A stretch of DNA of 7,298 bases, from positions 1 through 7,298 of the forward strand of contig JANXUW010000176.1 in assembly GCA_025351985.1 (NCBI GenBank), in the 5' to 3' direction. Of this stretch, positions 1 to 6,840 are shown one piece after another (position 1 is the stretch's first letter; each line of letters opens with the position of its first letter). Under the pieces are notes generated by a model. That model worked only from the letters and a program-made list of their open reading frames with translations, made no database searches and had not been told where the DNA came from. The stretch comes from Pseudolysobacter sp. GTDB lineage: Bacteria > Pseudomonadota > Gammaproteobacteria > Xanthomonadales > Rhodanobacteraceae. A program made the translations under genes and the position numbers.

Positions 1-2
1 CG

Positions 3-140
3 ACCGAACGCGAGGTGCTGACACCCAGCGCGGCACAAGTGCGCGAACCGTTGCGCCGCGATACGGCGCGAGCCAAACGCTACGGCGCGCTGCTCGATCC
101 GTTGCGCGCAGCCTTGGGCATGCCTGCATTTACCGAGTAA
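3..140 (+). CDS. C-terminal end of a probable TPR-sulfotransferase paralogue (partial)
   Basis: An open frame runs in from the left edge and ends with TAA at 138-140, giving 45 residues. Its tail contains TPSAAQVREPLRRDTARAKRY followed by a G-A-L-L-D-P-L stretch. This aligns without gaps to the C-termini of the two complete sulfotransferases downstream (TASVWQARQPLYTHAVGRWK and TSSLWQVRQPIYSRSIGRWQ). The shared positions are T/S-x-S, Q-x-R-x-P, the aromatic pair region and a closing P-x-L. The match implies a third gene of the same family, on the same strand. The fragment is more divergent than the other two: their W-Q is A-Q here, and their G-R-W is A-R-A-K. The P-loop and PAPS-binding parts lie outside the window, so the assignment rests on the tail alone. 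The gene ends 194 bases before the next start. Confidence 0.6.
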   Translation, partial: TEREVLTPSAAQVREPLRRDTARAKRYGALLDPLRAALGMPAFTE

Positions 141-334
141 ATAATCCTGCACGTTTTGCGATACGCATTCGATCCAGGTGGATGCATCATCGCTACTCCT
201 ATTCGCTGCGGTTAGAATCATCGGCATATCATTCTTGCAGCAACACCCTCTGCAATATCCACGCAGGAATTATCATCAGTGCACTCAAACAGTGCCCGGC
301 CCGCATTTGACCGCGGGGTATCTGGACCCATGAA
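141..334. other. Intergenic region upstream of the first complete sulfotransferase
   Basis: This 194-base gap is AT-richer than its surroundings and holds no convincing ORF of its own. TAGAAT at 213-218 resembles a sigma-70 -10 box but has no recognisable -35 at the proper spacing. A perfect small inverted repeat, GCACT-CAAAC-AGTGC, lies at 281-295. A second one (CCCGC at 300-304 with GCGGG at 313-317) ends about 17 bases before the next ATG. Neither is followed by a T-run, so they do not look like intrinsic terminators. The space is large enough for a promoter, but I cannot place one with confidence. Confidence 0.4.
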
Positions 335-1963
335 ATGAATCAGCAAATCCGGCGCTACACCCTTGATGACGTATTGAACGAATTCCTGAGCAATGTACAG
401 ACGCGCGGCGCATCTGCGGCAGTGGCTTTGGTGATCGCGCAGTTGAATGCTTCCGGCGACGATCCGATGCTCTGGCAGCTTGTCGCCGAGGGCATGATTC
501 TGCACCGCTATCTGCAGCCCGCAACCGAACTGCTGGATGCGGCACTGCAAAAGTATCGCAATGTCCCCAGCTTGCATTACTGGCGTGGCAATGCCTTGCG
601 CCTGAATGGGCGCGGCGAAGATGCGGAGCAGGATTTCCGTATCGCCCTGCAAGACAATCCCGGCCACCGCGAAGCCGCGTTGTCGCTGGCTTTCATGCTG
701 CGTCAGAGCGGTCGACTGTATGCCGCGGCCGAGGTGATCGCTGCAAGCTGGCAGAATCGCGCCAGCGATGTAGCGGAAACCTTGGCCGCGCTGGCATTTT
801 TAATGGAATGCGGCGCGCATGTGCCCGCCCGCGACATTGCCAATGCGGCATGCCAACGCTGGCCCGAGAACCCGCAAATTGCCGCGCTGGCGGGCGAACT
901 CGATCTGGCGCTGGGCGAATTCGATGCCGCCGCGGTTGCACTGCGCAACGCGGTCATTCTCGACCCGGAACAAAATGCGTCGTGGTTGCGCCTGAGTTAT
1001 TGCCAACGTTATTCGAATCGTCAGGATTCAGATCTGCAGCGCATCGAATCGGCGTGGTTGAACACGGCGCTGAGCGCACAAACCCGCACCTGTGCAGGGT
1101 TCGCGTTGGGCAAGGCGCTGGATGATCTCGGCGACTATGCCAATGCCTCCGAAATCCTGCGCGACGCGAATACGATGGCGCGTGCCGGCAGCAGTTGGCG
1201 TGACGATCGCTGGCAGACATTCGTCGATCAGCAAATCGGCGCCGCGCCATTGCCTGCGCTGGAGAACACCGCAGACTTCGCGCCGATCTTCATTGTCGGA
1301 TTGCCGCGTACCGGCACGACCCTGGTTGCCACGCTGCTCGCGCGACATCCGCTGGTGCGCAATCGTGGCGAGCTCAACTGGCTACCGACGATGTATCAGC
1401 ACCTCGTCGCGCAGAATCACCTGCACGATGCTGCGGCGCTGAACACAGTTGCCGGAATCGTATCGGCGCAAATGCGTCGGGACGATGCACCGGCACGCTA
1501 TTACGTCGATAAAAACCCGCTGAATTTTCGTTACCTCAATCTGATCGTGGCGCTGTTTCCGAATGCCAGAATTATTCATTGCCAGCGCGATCTGCGCGAC
1601 ACCGCATTGTCACTGTGGATGCAGCATTTCGCCCATGAAGATCTCGGTTTCACCTACGATTTTGCCAGCATCGTGGAGGTCGCCAAAGGCCACGATCGAC
1701 TGATGGCGCATTGGCGTGCAAACCGAGAGATGCAAATACTCGAACTCGATTACGCCGCACTCGTGGCTGAACCGACACAGCAGATTCAACGGCTCGCCGA
1801 ATTTCTCGACGTGGATGCAATCCCAATGTCGCAAGCAAAACCGCTGGCGAATATCGTCAGCACCGCCAGCGTCTGGCAAGCGCGACAACCGCTGTATACG
1901 CATGCGGTCGGGCGCTGGAAAAATTACGCGGCGTATCTGCCGGAACTCGGTACGTTGTATTGA
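335..1963 (+). CDS. TPR-repeat sulfotransferase, Sulfotransfer_3-like (first complete copy)
   Basis: The predicted protein has 542 residues and no signal peptide or membrane segment, so it is probably cytoplasmic. Residues about 40-290 are alanine- and leucine-rich helix pairs of TPR type, for example around residues 61-110 and 183-211. The sulfotransferase domain starts near residue 314. It has the 5'-phosphosulfate loop GLPRTGTT (322-329), then NRGELNW with E346 at the place of the catalytic glutamate of tyrosylprotein-type sulfotransferases, then DKNP (392-395), and the 3'-phosphate motif CQRDLRDTALS (416-426). The C-terminus carries the family's W-Q-x-R-Q-P-x-Y and G-R-W motifs. Family knowledge predicts sulfate transfer from PAPS to an acceptor; the TPR part probably binds that acceptor, which is unknown. 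The ATG at 335 is the best start, but it has no good Shine-Dalgarno sequence (only GGGG at 315-318, too far away). The next paralogue starts 60 bases downstream with no evident terminator, so the two are probably cotranscribed. Confidence 0.88.
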   Translation: MNQQIRRYTLDDVLNEFLSNVQTRGASAAVALVIAQLNASGDDPMLWQLVAEGMILHRYLQPATELLDAALQKYRNVPSLHYWRGNALRLNGRGEDAEQDFRIALQDNPGHREAALSLAFMLRQSGRLYAAAEVIAASWQNRASDVAETLAALAFLMECGAHVPARDIANAACQRWPENPQIAALAGELDLALGEFDAAAVALRNAVILDPEQNASWLRLSYCQRYSNRQDSDLQRIESAWLNTALSAQTRTCAGFALGKALDDLGDYANASEILRDANTMARAGSSWRDDRWQTFVDQQIGAAPLPALENTADFAPIFIVGLPRTGTTLVATLLARHPLVRNRGELNWLPTMYQHLVAQNHLHDAAALNTVAGIVSAQMRRDDAPARYYVDKNPLNFRYLNLIVALFPNARIIHCQRDLRDTALSLWMQHFAHEDLGFTYDFASIVEVAKGHDRLMAHWRANREMQILELDYAALVAEPTQQIQRLAEFLDVDAIPMSQAKPLANIVSTASVWQARQPLYTHAVGRWKNYAAYLPELGTLY

Positions 1964-2023
1964 GTCGGCATCGCGGCTGACCATTCGTGGCGAGTCGATG
2001 TTGGCGCACAAGAAATTTTCCCG

Positions 2024-3679
2024 ATGATGCAAAATCCATCAACGACATCCCGGCCAAACGCAGCAAATAGCGGCGCAATGTTGATGGCTGAATATGCGCA
2101 TGCGAGCGCACGCCATGGCCCGGCGTCGGCGCGCCAAGCGCTGTTGCTGCAGCTTGAAAAATGCGGTACGGATGATTGGCTGGATTGCGTGCGCGGCTTC
2201 ACCGTGCGCGGCGATACTGATTCGGCGAGCGCGTTATTGCTGCACGCAGTGATCCGCTTTCCCGAATCCACCGAACTCGCTTATGCGCTGGCTGGAATAT
2301 TTTCGCTGGAAAAAAAGTATGCCGCCGCCGAGAGATTGCTGAGCGATCTGCTGCAGCGCCATCCCGACGATGTCGCAATGACAATCCTGCTCGCGAAAAT
2401 TTTCAAGGATCAAGGAAAAATGCGCGCGGCGGCGATCACCATCCGCGCCGTGTTCGCGCGTTCGCGGCGCAATATCGAAGATATTATCCAGGCCGTGGAA
2501 TTGCTCGACGAATGCAGTCGCAAGCACGATGCCGCGGCACTTTGCGCTGACGAAATTGCAGCGGGTTCGACCGATGCACGCCTGCATGCCTACACCGGCA
2601 TGCTCGAATTGCAGCTCGGGAATTTCGACCTTGCGCGGCAATATTATCTGTTTGCGCTGGGGCATGATCCGCATGCGCTCGACTGGCACGCGCCGCTCGC
2701 ATTATCGAGCGCGCAGCGGTATCACGATAACAACCATCCGGATTTCGCATTGCTGCAAGATTGTCTGCAACGCACGGGTAGCGACGACAAGGCGCGCGCA
2801 TCGATCCTGTTTGCACTCGGAAAGGCACATGACGATATCGGTGAATTTGCCGATGCTGCGCAAAAATTTCGCGATGCGAACGGGATCGTGAATCGGATCG
2901 TACCCTGGTCAAGGAAAAATTGGCGGCGCGCGGTCGAAGCGCGCCTTGCATCGCGAAAATTGCCCGCACCACTCGAACCGGTAAAAGATTTTGCGCCGCT
3001 GTTCATCGTCGGCGCACCGCGCTCGGGAACCACCCTCGTCGCCGAACTGCTCGGGCGCCATCCAGACATATGCAATCGCGGCGAACTCGCGTGGTTGCCG
3101 TATCTCGCGCAACGCTTGTCGTTAGCCGGCAAGATCGATACGCAGGCTTTGCGCGAAGTTGCCGACACGTATCTGGCGCAACTGCGGCAGGACGATTCCG
3201 ATGCGCGCTGGATGATCGACAAGCAACCGCTGAATTTCCTCAATATCGATCTGATTGCGGCGCTGTTTCCGAATGCGCGCATCATCCATTGCCAGCGCAG
3301 CAGCCGCGATACCGCGCTGTCGATCTGGTCGCAATATTTCGCCGGTCGCGAGAACGATTTCGCTTACGACTTTGCCGATATCGCCGCCGTGCTGCAAGGC
3401 TGCGATCGCCTGATGAAGTATTGGAAAAAAACCTCGTCGCTGCCGATTCATACCGTGCAATACGAGCAGCTCGCGAGCGATCCGCAAAATACGCTGGCCG
3501 CACTCGGCGCTTGGCTGGAACTCGGCGAGCTGAATTTGCTCGCGGCAAAAGCGGAAACGGGATCGGTTGGTACATCCAGCTTGTGGCAGGTTCGCCAACC
3601 GATCTACAGCCGATCGATCGGGCGCTGGCAGGCTTACGCAGATTACATTCCCGAGTTGAAACAACTACTCAGCGAGTAA
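2024..3679 (+). CDS. TPR-repeat sulfotransferase, Sulfotransfer_3-like (second complete copy)
   Basis: The predicted protein has 551 residues and the same layout as its upstream neighbour, with roughly half the residues identical by eye in the catalytic domain. Helical TPR-like repeats fill residues about 30-310. The sulfotransferase domain shows the phosphosulfate loop GAPRSGTT (330-337), NRGELAW with the likely catalytic E354, DKQP (399-402), the 3'-phosphate motif CQRSSRDTALS (423-433), and the tail W-Q-V-R-Q-P-I-Y and G-R-W. All motifs expected for PAPS binding are intact, so the enzyme is probably active, with an unknown acceptor. The start is uncertain. ATG at 2024 follows a poor ribosome site. 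ATG at 2078 or 2084 would remove 18 or 20 weakly structured residues (S/N/P-rich) and is also plausible. The stop is 30 bases from the end of the convergent DUF4097 gene. Confidence 0.88.
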   Translation: MMQNPSTTSRPNAANSGAMLMAEYAHASARHGPASARQALLLQLEKCGTDDWLDCVRGFTVRGDTDSASALLLHAVIRFPESTELAYALAGIFSLEKKYAAAERLLSDLLQRHPDDVAMTILLAKIFKDQGKMRAAAITIRAVFARSRRNIEDIIQAVELLDECSRKHDAAALCADEIAAGSTDARLHAYTGMLELQLGNFDLARQYYLFALGHDPHALDWHAPLALSSAQRYHDNNHPDFALLQDCLQRTGSDDKARASILFALGKAHDDIGEFADAAQKFRDANGIVNRIVPWSRKNWRRAVEARLASRKLPAPLEPVKDFAPLFIVGAPRSGTTLVAELLGRHPDICNRGELAWLPYLAQRLSLAGKIDTQALREVADTYLAQLRQDDSDARWMIDKQPLNFLNIDLIAALFPNARIIHCQRSSRDTALSIWSQYFAGRENDFAYDFADIAAVLQGCDRLMKYWKKTSSLPIHTVQYEQLASDPQNTLAALGAWLELGELNLLAAKAETGSVGTSSLWQVRQPIYSRSIGRWQAYADYIPELKQLLSE

Positions 3680-3709
3680 CTGGTTCGCCACTGTCTCGAC
3701 GCGCTCGCA

Positions 3710-4600
3710 TCACTCTTTTTTCAGCGTGACGTCGCCACTAAACGAGTTCAGCGAGATCTTCGCTTCGCCCGCACCCGCCGTGGTTTCCAGGCTCGTCCCG
3801 GGGCCGAACTCCTGGGTTTTCGGCGTGCCGAAATCGCTGCGAATCCTGCCACTGAAACTTTCCGCCTCGATCCGCGCCGACAGATTGGCCGGCACGAAAA
3901 TCTTGACCGCGCCGCTCATGCTTTCGGCCTCGACATGCGCGCCGCCATCGAGCGCGGCATGGATTTCGATATCGCCAGAAACCGTGCCCGCATCGAGATC
4001 ATGCAGCGTGCTTGCCTGCAGCCGCGCGCGCCCCGAAACGGTTTCGAGTTTGACCTTGCCCGACATGCCCCGCGCATCGATGTCGCCGCTCACGGTTTCG
4101 ATATGGCTGCGTTTGGCGTTTGCGTTCAATTGCATGCCGCCGCTGACGCTGTTGATATTGAGCTCACCGACCTCGGCCTGCGCCTTGATCTGCCCGCTGA
4201 CACTTTCGATGCCGAGCGAAACGCCGGATAGATTGCTCACATCGACATCGGCGCTGACCACGTCGATCTTGACTGCCGCACGTCGCGGCAACTTGATATT
4301 CAGCAGCGTATCCGAGCGCGGCCCGTCGCCGAACCAGCCGCTCTTTTTTTCGCCTTCCACGCGCACACTGAGATGCGATCCGCCGCCCTCGATTTCGAGA
4401 CCCTTGTTGCCGTCACCAAGCGTGCCGGTGATGCTGATTTCGTCCTTGTCCCAGCCACTGACCGTGACGGCGCCGCGCACGTTTTCGATATCCACTTTCG
4501 CATCGGCATTCAACGCGCGAGTTTCACTGATCGGCGTGCCGGCCAATGCGATGCCGGGCAACAGCAAGACGAGGGCATAAAAAATTGTCGTGAGTTTCAT
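3710..4600 (-). CDS. Secreted DUF4097-family repeat protein
   Basis: The predicted protein has 296 residues and a clear Sec signal peptide: a basic start, a hydrophobic core and cleavage after A-L-A at residue 20. The mature part is nearly all short beta-strand-like repeats with a [S/T]-x-S-G signature at residues 133-136, 151-154, 169-172, 187-190, 206-209, 227-230, 248-251 and 286-289. The spacing is 18, 18, 18, 19, 21, 21 and 38 residues. This is the pattern of DUF4097, a family predicted to fold as a right-handed beta-solenoid, with no established biochemical activity. No lipobox cysteine is present, so a soluble periplasmic or exported protein is likely. The start has a good TGAGGA Shine-Dalgarno sequence (about 4613-4608) that overlaps the stop codon of the upstream anti-sigma gene. 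Position at the end of a sigma/anti-sigma unit suggests an envelope-related target or output, which is inference. Confidence 0.85.
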   Translation of the reverse strand: MKLTTIFYALVLLLPGIALAGTPISETRALNADAKVDIENVRGAVTVSGWDKDEISITGTLGDGNKGLEIEGGGSHLSVRVEGEKKSGWFGDGPRSDTLLNIKLPRRAAVKIDVVSADVDVSNLSGVSLGIESVSGQIKAQAEVGELNINSVSGGMQLNANAKRSHIETVSGDIDARGMSGKVKLETVSGRARLQASTLHDLDAGTVSGDIEIHAALDGGAHVEAESMSGAVKIFVPANLSARIEAESFSGRIRSDFGTPKTQEFGPGTSLETTAGAGEAKISLNSFSGDVTLKKE

Positions 4601-4607
4601 ATGAAAA

Positions 4608-4613
4608 TCCTCA
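4608..4613 (-). promoter_or_regulatory. Ribosome binding site of the DUF4097 gene, overlapping the upstream stop
   Basis: On the minus strand the sequence reads TGAGGATTTTCATATG. The TGA at 4613-4611 is the stop of the anti-sigma gene and is also the beginning of the purine-rich TGAGGA that serves the ATG at 4600. Ribosomes ending one gene are therefore placed to begin the next, which supports coupled translation. Confidence 0.6.
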
Positions 4614-5120
4614 ACCCGCAGTCGCGGAAAGACGTGTCAGGCGCATGCGTTGCGCATTCGTGCGATTCAACAAGCCGACAAGAAATACCGCATCGGGGCG
4701 CAACTCCATGGCTTGCTGCAATTCGGCGGTGGCGCTGTCCAGCTCGCGTGCCGCGCCGCTGAGATGGCGTTCGCTGGGGCTGGCCCAATCGAGTGCGGTG
4801 CGCGAAAGACGCGGCGCAAGACGATCGTTGCCATCACTCGATGCTGTTGCGGCGATCGGCGCAGAGCCGGTTACCGGCGCGGTCACAACGGTAATGGTGC
4901 GTGGACCGTTTTGCGTCATGGATTGCTGCGCGACAAACACGCTGCCAAACCCGACACACAGGATCGCGACCGCGGCCCATGCCCAGCGCATCGGCGATAC
5001 ACGCCGCGTGGATTGCTGCTGGGCCGTGATGCCGGCGGCAATTCCCGCCCACAGATCGTTCTGCGGCTCGCGCGGCTGCGCCAGTGTGCGCAGTTGGCGT
5101 TGCCATTCGAATTCGTTCAT
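4611..5120 (-). CDS. Single-pass membrane protein, probable anti-sigma factor
   Basis: The predicted protein has 169 residues. The start at 5120 is chosen because a strong AGGAGG lies just upstream (5133-5128) and the ATG overlaps the sigma stop as ATGA. A longer in-frame extension upstream would be arginine-rich and only overlaps the sigma gene. The N-terminal 40 residues would face the cytoplasm and include N-D-L-W-A-G-I, a motif I associate with membrane anti-sigma proteins of this group. One transmembrane helix covers about residues 45-64, followed by a P/T/S-rich periplasmic linker and a C-terminal helical part (about 115-165). There is no H-x3-C-x2-C zinc motif, so it is not a classical ZAS anti-sigma factor. 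Function is inferred mainly from the adjacent ECF sigma gene; sequestering that sigma at the membrane is the expected role. Confidence 0.7.
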   Translation of the reverse strand: MNEFEWQRQLRTLAQPREPQNDLWAGIAAGITAQQQSTRRVSPMRWAWAAVAILCVGFGSVFVAQQSMTQNGPRTITVVTAPVTGSAPIAATASSDGNDRLAPRLSRTALDWASPSERHLSGAARELDSATAELQQAMELRPDAVFLVGLLNRTNAQRMRLTRLSATAG

Positions 5121-5704
5121 GCCGCTCCTCCTAAAACGCGCCGCAGAATTCCGCGCGCGCGATGCAATTGTGCCTTCGACGAACCGACTGCCATGCCGAG
5201 TTCGCCGGCGATTTCTTCGTGCTTCCAACCTTCGATATCGTGCAATACCAGCACCGCGCGCGCTCGTGGCGGCAGCGCCGCAACAGCGCGCTCCAGATCA
5301 CCGCGTTCGGCAGCACAAAATGCCGGCAAGGCTTCCTCGATATTCTGCAGCGCGTCGTCGGCATCGTCATGCGCCGGCTGGCTGCTGCGTGAGCGAATAT
5401 CCATCAGCGCGACGTTGACCGCAAGACGATGCAGCCACGTCGAAAACGCACTCTCGAAACGGAAACTCGACAGCTTCTGCCAGGCGCGAATGAACGCCTC
5501 CTGGGTGATCTCCTCGGCCCGCGCCGCATCGCTACCACTGAGGCGCCAGACGGCGCCGTGCACGCGCCCGACATGCCGCCGATACAAGGCCTCGAACGCG
5601 CGCACCTGCCCGCTCTGCGCGCCACGCACGAGATGCGCGTCGCTGGTTTCGTCCTGCGGTCGTTCGGCTAATGCCATAGGGAAAGAGAGTATCGCAGCAT
5701 TCAT
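5117..5704 (-). CDS. ECF-family RNA polymerase sigma factor
   Basis: From the ATG at 5704 the protein has 195 residues, normal for the ECF group. Region 2 spans about residues 36-105. It includes FEALYRRHVGRV, the E-E-I-T-Q-E-A-F-I-R-A-W core (64-75) and the F-x-x-W-L-H-R-L-A-V-N segment (87-98). Region 4 spans about residues 136-192, with ALPPRARAVLVLHDIEGW followed by the helix-turn-helix H-E-E-I-A-G-E-L-G-M-A-V-G-S-S-K-A-Q-L-H-R-A-R. It should direct RNA polymerase to a dedicated promoter set when released by its partner. The start is not certain. ATG at 5749 would overlap the stop of the upstream amidohydrolase gene, and ATG at 5677 is preceded by a pyrimidine tract. None of these has a strong ribosome site. 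The stop TGA overlaps the ATG of the anti-sigma gene. The targets and the inducing signal are not visible. Confidence 0.87.
   Translation of the reverse strand: MNAAILSFPMALAERPQDETSDAHLVRGAQSGQVRAFEALYRRHVGRVHGAVWRLSGSDAARAEEITQEAFIRAWQKLSSFRFESAFSTWLHRLAVNVALMDIRSRSSQPAHDDADDALQNIEEALPAFCAAERGDLERAVAALPPRARAVLVLHDIEGWKHEEIAGELGMAVGSSKAQLHRARGILRRVLGGAA
5128..5133 (-). promoter_or_regulatory. Strong Shine-Dalgarno site of the anti-sigma gene, inside the sigma coding end
   Basis: The minus strand reads AGGAGGAGCGGCATGA. AGGAGG is a near-perfect ribosome site seven bases before the ATG of the anti-sigma gene. It lies within the last codons of the sigma gene. It is by far the best ribosome site in the window and would favour production of inhibitor at least equal to sigma. 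Confidence 0.75.
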
Positions 5705-5738
5705 GGTGTCCGTTGGATGCGACACCGGCGCAAATGGT

Positions 5739-6674
5739 TTAGCCGACATCGCGCGACGGACGTTTCGACAGCGCACGAGCTTGTATTGCGGCAGCGCGGA
5801 TCGTCGCGAAATGGATATCGACGATATCGGCAACATCATGCGCGTAACCGCCGGCCATGCTGATCGCCAATGGCAGGCCGTGATGCGCACACGCGGCCAG
5901 TACGCAACGATCGCGCTCGGCCAGGCCGGCCTTGCTCAAACCGAGTCGTCCGAGGCGATCACCGCCATACGGATCGGCGCCGGCAAGATAGATCACCGCA
6001 TCCGCCGCCGCGCGTTCGATCGCCAGTGGCAGAAACTTTGCGAGCTGATCGAGATACAAGGCGTCGCTGCAACCGTCGGGCAATTCCACGTCGAGATCGC
6101 TCTGCTGTTTGTGCACCGGATAATTGCGCTCGCCATGCATCGAGAGCGTAAAAATGCTGTCGTCTTCGCGCGTGATTGCGGCCGTGCCATCGCCTTGATG
6201 CACATCCAGATCGATGATCAAAATGCGCCGCGCCAGTCCGAGCGCCTGCACGTAACGCGCGGCGATCACGGTATCGTTGAATACGCAATAGCCGCCGCCA
6301 TGATCGGCAAACGCGTGATGCGTGCCGCCCGCGAGATTGACCGCGATGCCCTCGCCACGCAGTGCGCCAGCAAGTGCGAGCATCGTGCTGCCGGCGGATC
6401 GGCGCGAACGTTCGATCATCATCGCCGACCACGGGAAACCGATCTTGCGCTGCTCGGCCGCGGTCAACTCGCCGTCAATCGCGCGCCGCACATAATCCGG
6501 CGTATGCACGCGCAGCAGGTCGATCTCGCTGGCGGGTTGCGGCTCGACCAACTCGATATCAAGCGCCTGCGCATCGGCAAGTACACGCTGATACAACAAC
6601 GCGTACTTGCTCATCGGAAAACGATGTTCGGGCGGCAACGGCAAAACAAAATGATGGCAATAAAAAGCCTTCAT
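5739..6674 (-). CDS. Histone deacetylase family zinc amidohydrolase (AcuC/HDAC superfamily)
   Basis: Starting at ATG 6674 the protein has 311 residues, typical of bacterial members of this superfamily; the seven residues gained from an upstream ATG (6695) do not look native. The catalytic elements are all present: AGGTHHAF with the tandem histidines H119-H120, GGGYCVFND (126-134), DLDVHQGDGTA with zinc ligands D157 and H159, GADPYGGDRLGRLGL with the third ligand D234, and AGGYAHD with the transition-state tyrosine Y277. It should remove an acetyl or acyl group from an amide. Family members act on acetyl-lysine, acetylpolyamines or other small amides, and the substrate here cannot be chosen from sequence. 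There is no signal peptide, so it is cytoplasmic. It starts 39 bases after the pckG fragment and ends 34 bases before the sigma factor start, so cotranscription with either is possible. Its ribosome site is weak. Confidence 0.88.
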   Translation of the reverse strand: MKAFYCHHFVLPLPPEHRFPMSKYALLYQRVLADAQALDIELVEPQPASEIDLLRVHTPDYVRRAIDGELTAAEQRKIGFPWSAMMIERSRRSAGSTMLALAGALRGEGIAVNLAGGTHHAFADHGGGYCVFNDTVIAARYVQALGLARRILIIDLDVHQGDGTAAITREDDSIFTLSMHGERNYPVHKQQSDLDVELPDGCSDALYLDQLAKFLPLAIERAAADAVIYLAGADPYGGDRLGRLGLSKAGLAERDRCVLAACAHHGLPLAISMAGGYAHDVADIVDIHFATIRAAAIQARALSKRPSRDVG

Positions 6675-6685
6675 GAGCGCTTGGC

Positions 6686-6704
6686 CGAATGCCACACCAT
6701 GATC
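6686..6704. repeat. Short imperfect direct repeat, copy 1 (past the inner pckG stop)
   Basis: The plus strand reads CGAATGCCACACCATGATC. It matches 7140-7161 at 17 of 19 positions if a 3-base gap is allowed. It lies 9 bases beyond the stop codon of the inner pckG fragment, the same side and nearly the same distance as the other copy from the outer stop (10 bases). Confidence 0.5.
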
Positions 6705-6713
6705 GTTGCAGGA

Positions 6714-6840
6714 CTAGGCCAGCGCTGCCGCCACGCGTTGCCGTTCGGCATGCAAGGCCGCCGGCGTATGCGTGCCGTAAGAGGCGAGGTATTCGCCGAT
6801 CGCGGCGATTTCCTTTTTCCAGCCGGCATGATCGATCGCC
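6714..6840. repeat. 458-base-spaced direct repeat, inner copy
   Basis: This segment and 7172-7298 are equal in length (127 bases) and align without gaps, with 14 mismatches by my count (about 89% identity). Both encode the last 41 residues and stop of pckG. The corresponding stop codons lie 458 bases apart. If the duplication is simple and tandem, the inner unit extends to about 7171 and the outer unit continues past the window edge. Confidence 0.85.

Noticed and set aside
190..218. Sigma-70 promoter with TAGAAT as the -10 box
   Set aside because: The -10 is one mismatch from consensus, but the sequence 17 bases upstream has no resemblance to TTGACA, and such hexamers are common by chance.
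3672..3721. Possible intrinsic terminator between the convergent genes
   Set aside because: GCGAG at 3672-3676 can pair with CTCGC at 3704-3708, and T6 follows at 3716-3721. The loop would be 27 bases and the T-run is explained by the Lys-Lys-Glu end of the DUF4097 gene. The evidence is too weak to annotate.
2920..3729. A 269-codon plus-strand open frame overlapping the second sulfotransferase
   Set aside because: It is an arginine-rich alternative frame inside a gene whose own frame carries all expected catalytic motifs.
3726..4580. A 284-codon plus-strand open frame opposite the DUF4097 gene
   Set aside because: The translation is serine- and proline-rich low-complexity sequence mirroring the repeats on the other strand. 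The minus-strand frame has a signal peptide, a ribosome site and family motifs.
5117..5890. A 257-residue version of the sigma factor starting at 5890
   Set aside because: The first 62 residues overlap the amidohydrolase coding region on the same strand and have no sigma-like features. Starts at 5749 or 5704 give a normal ECF length.
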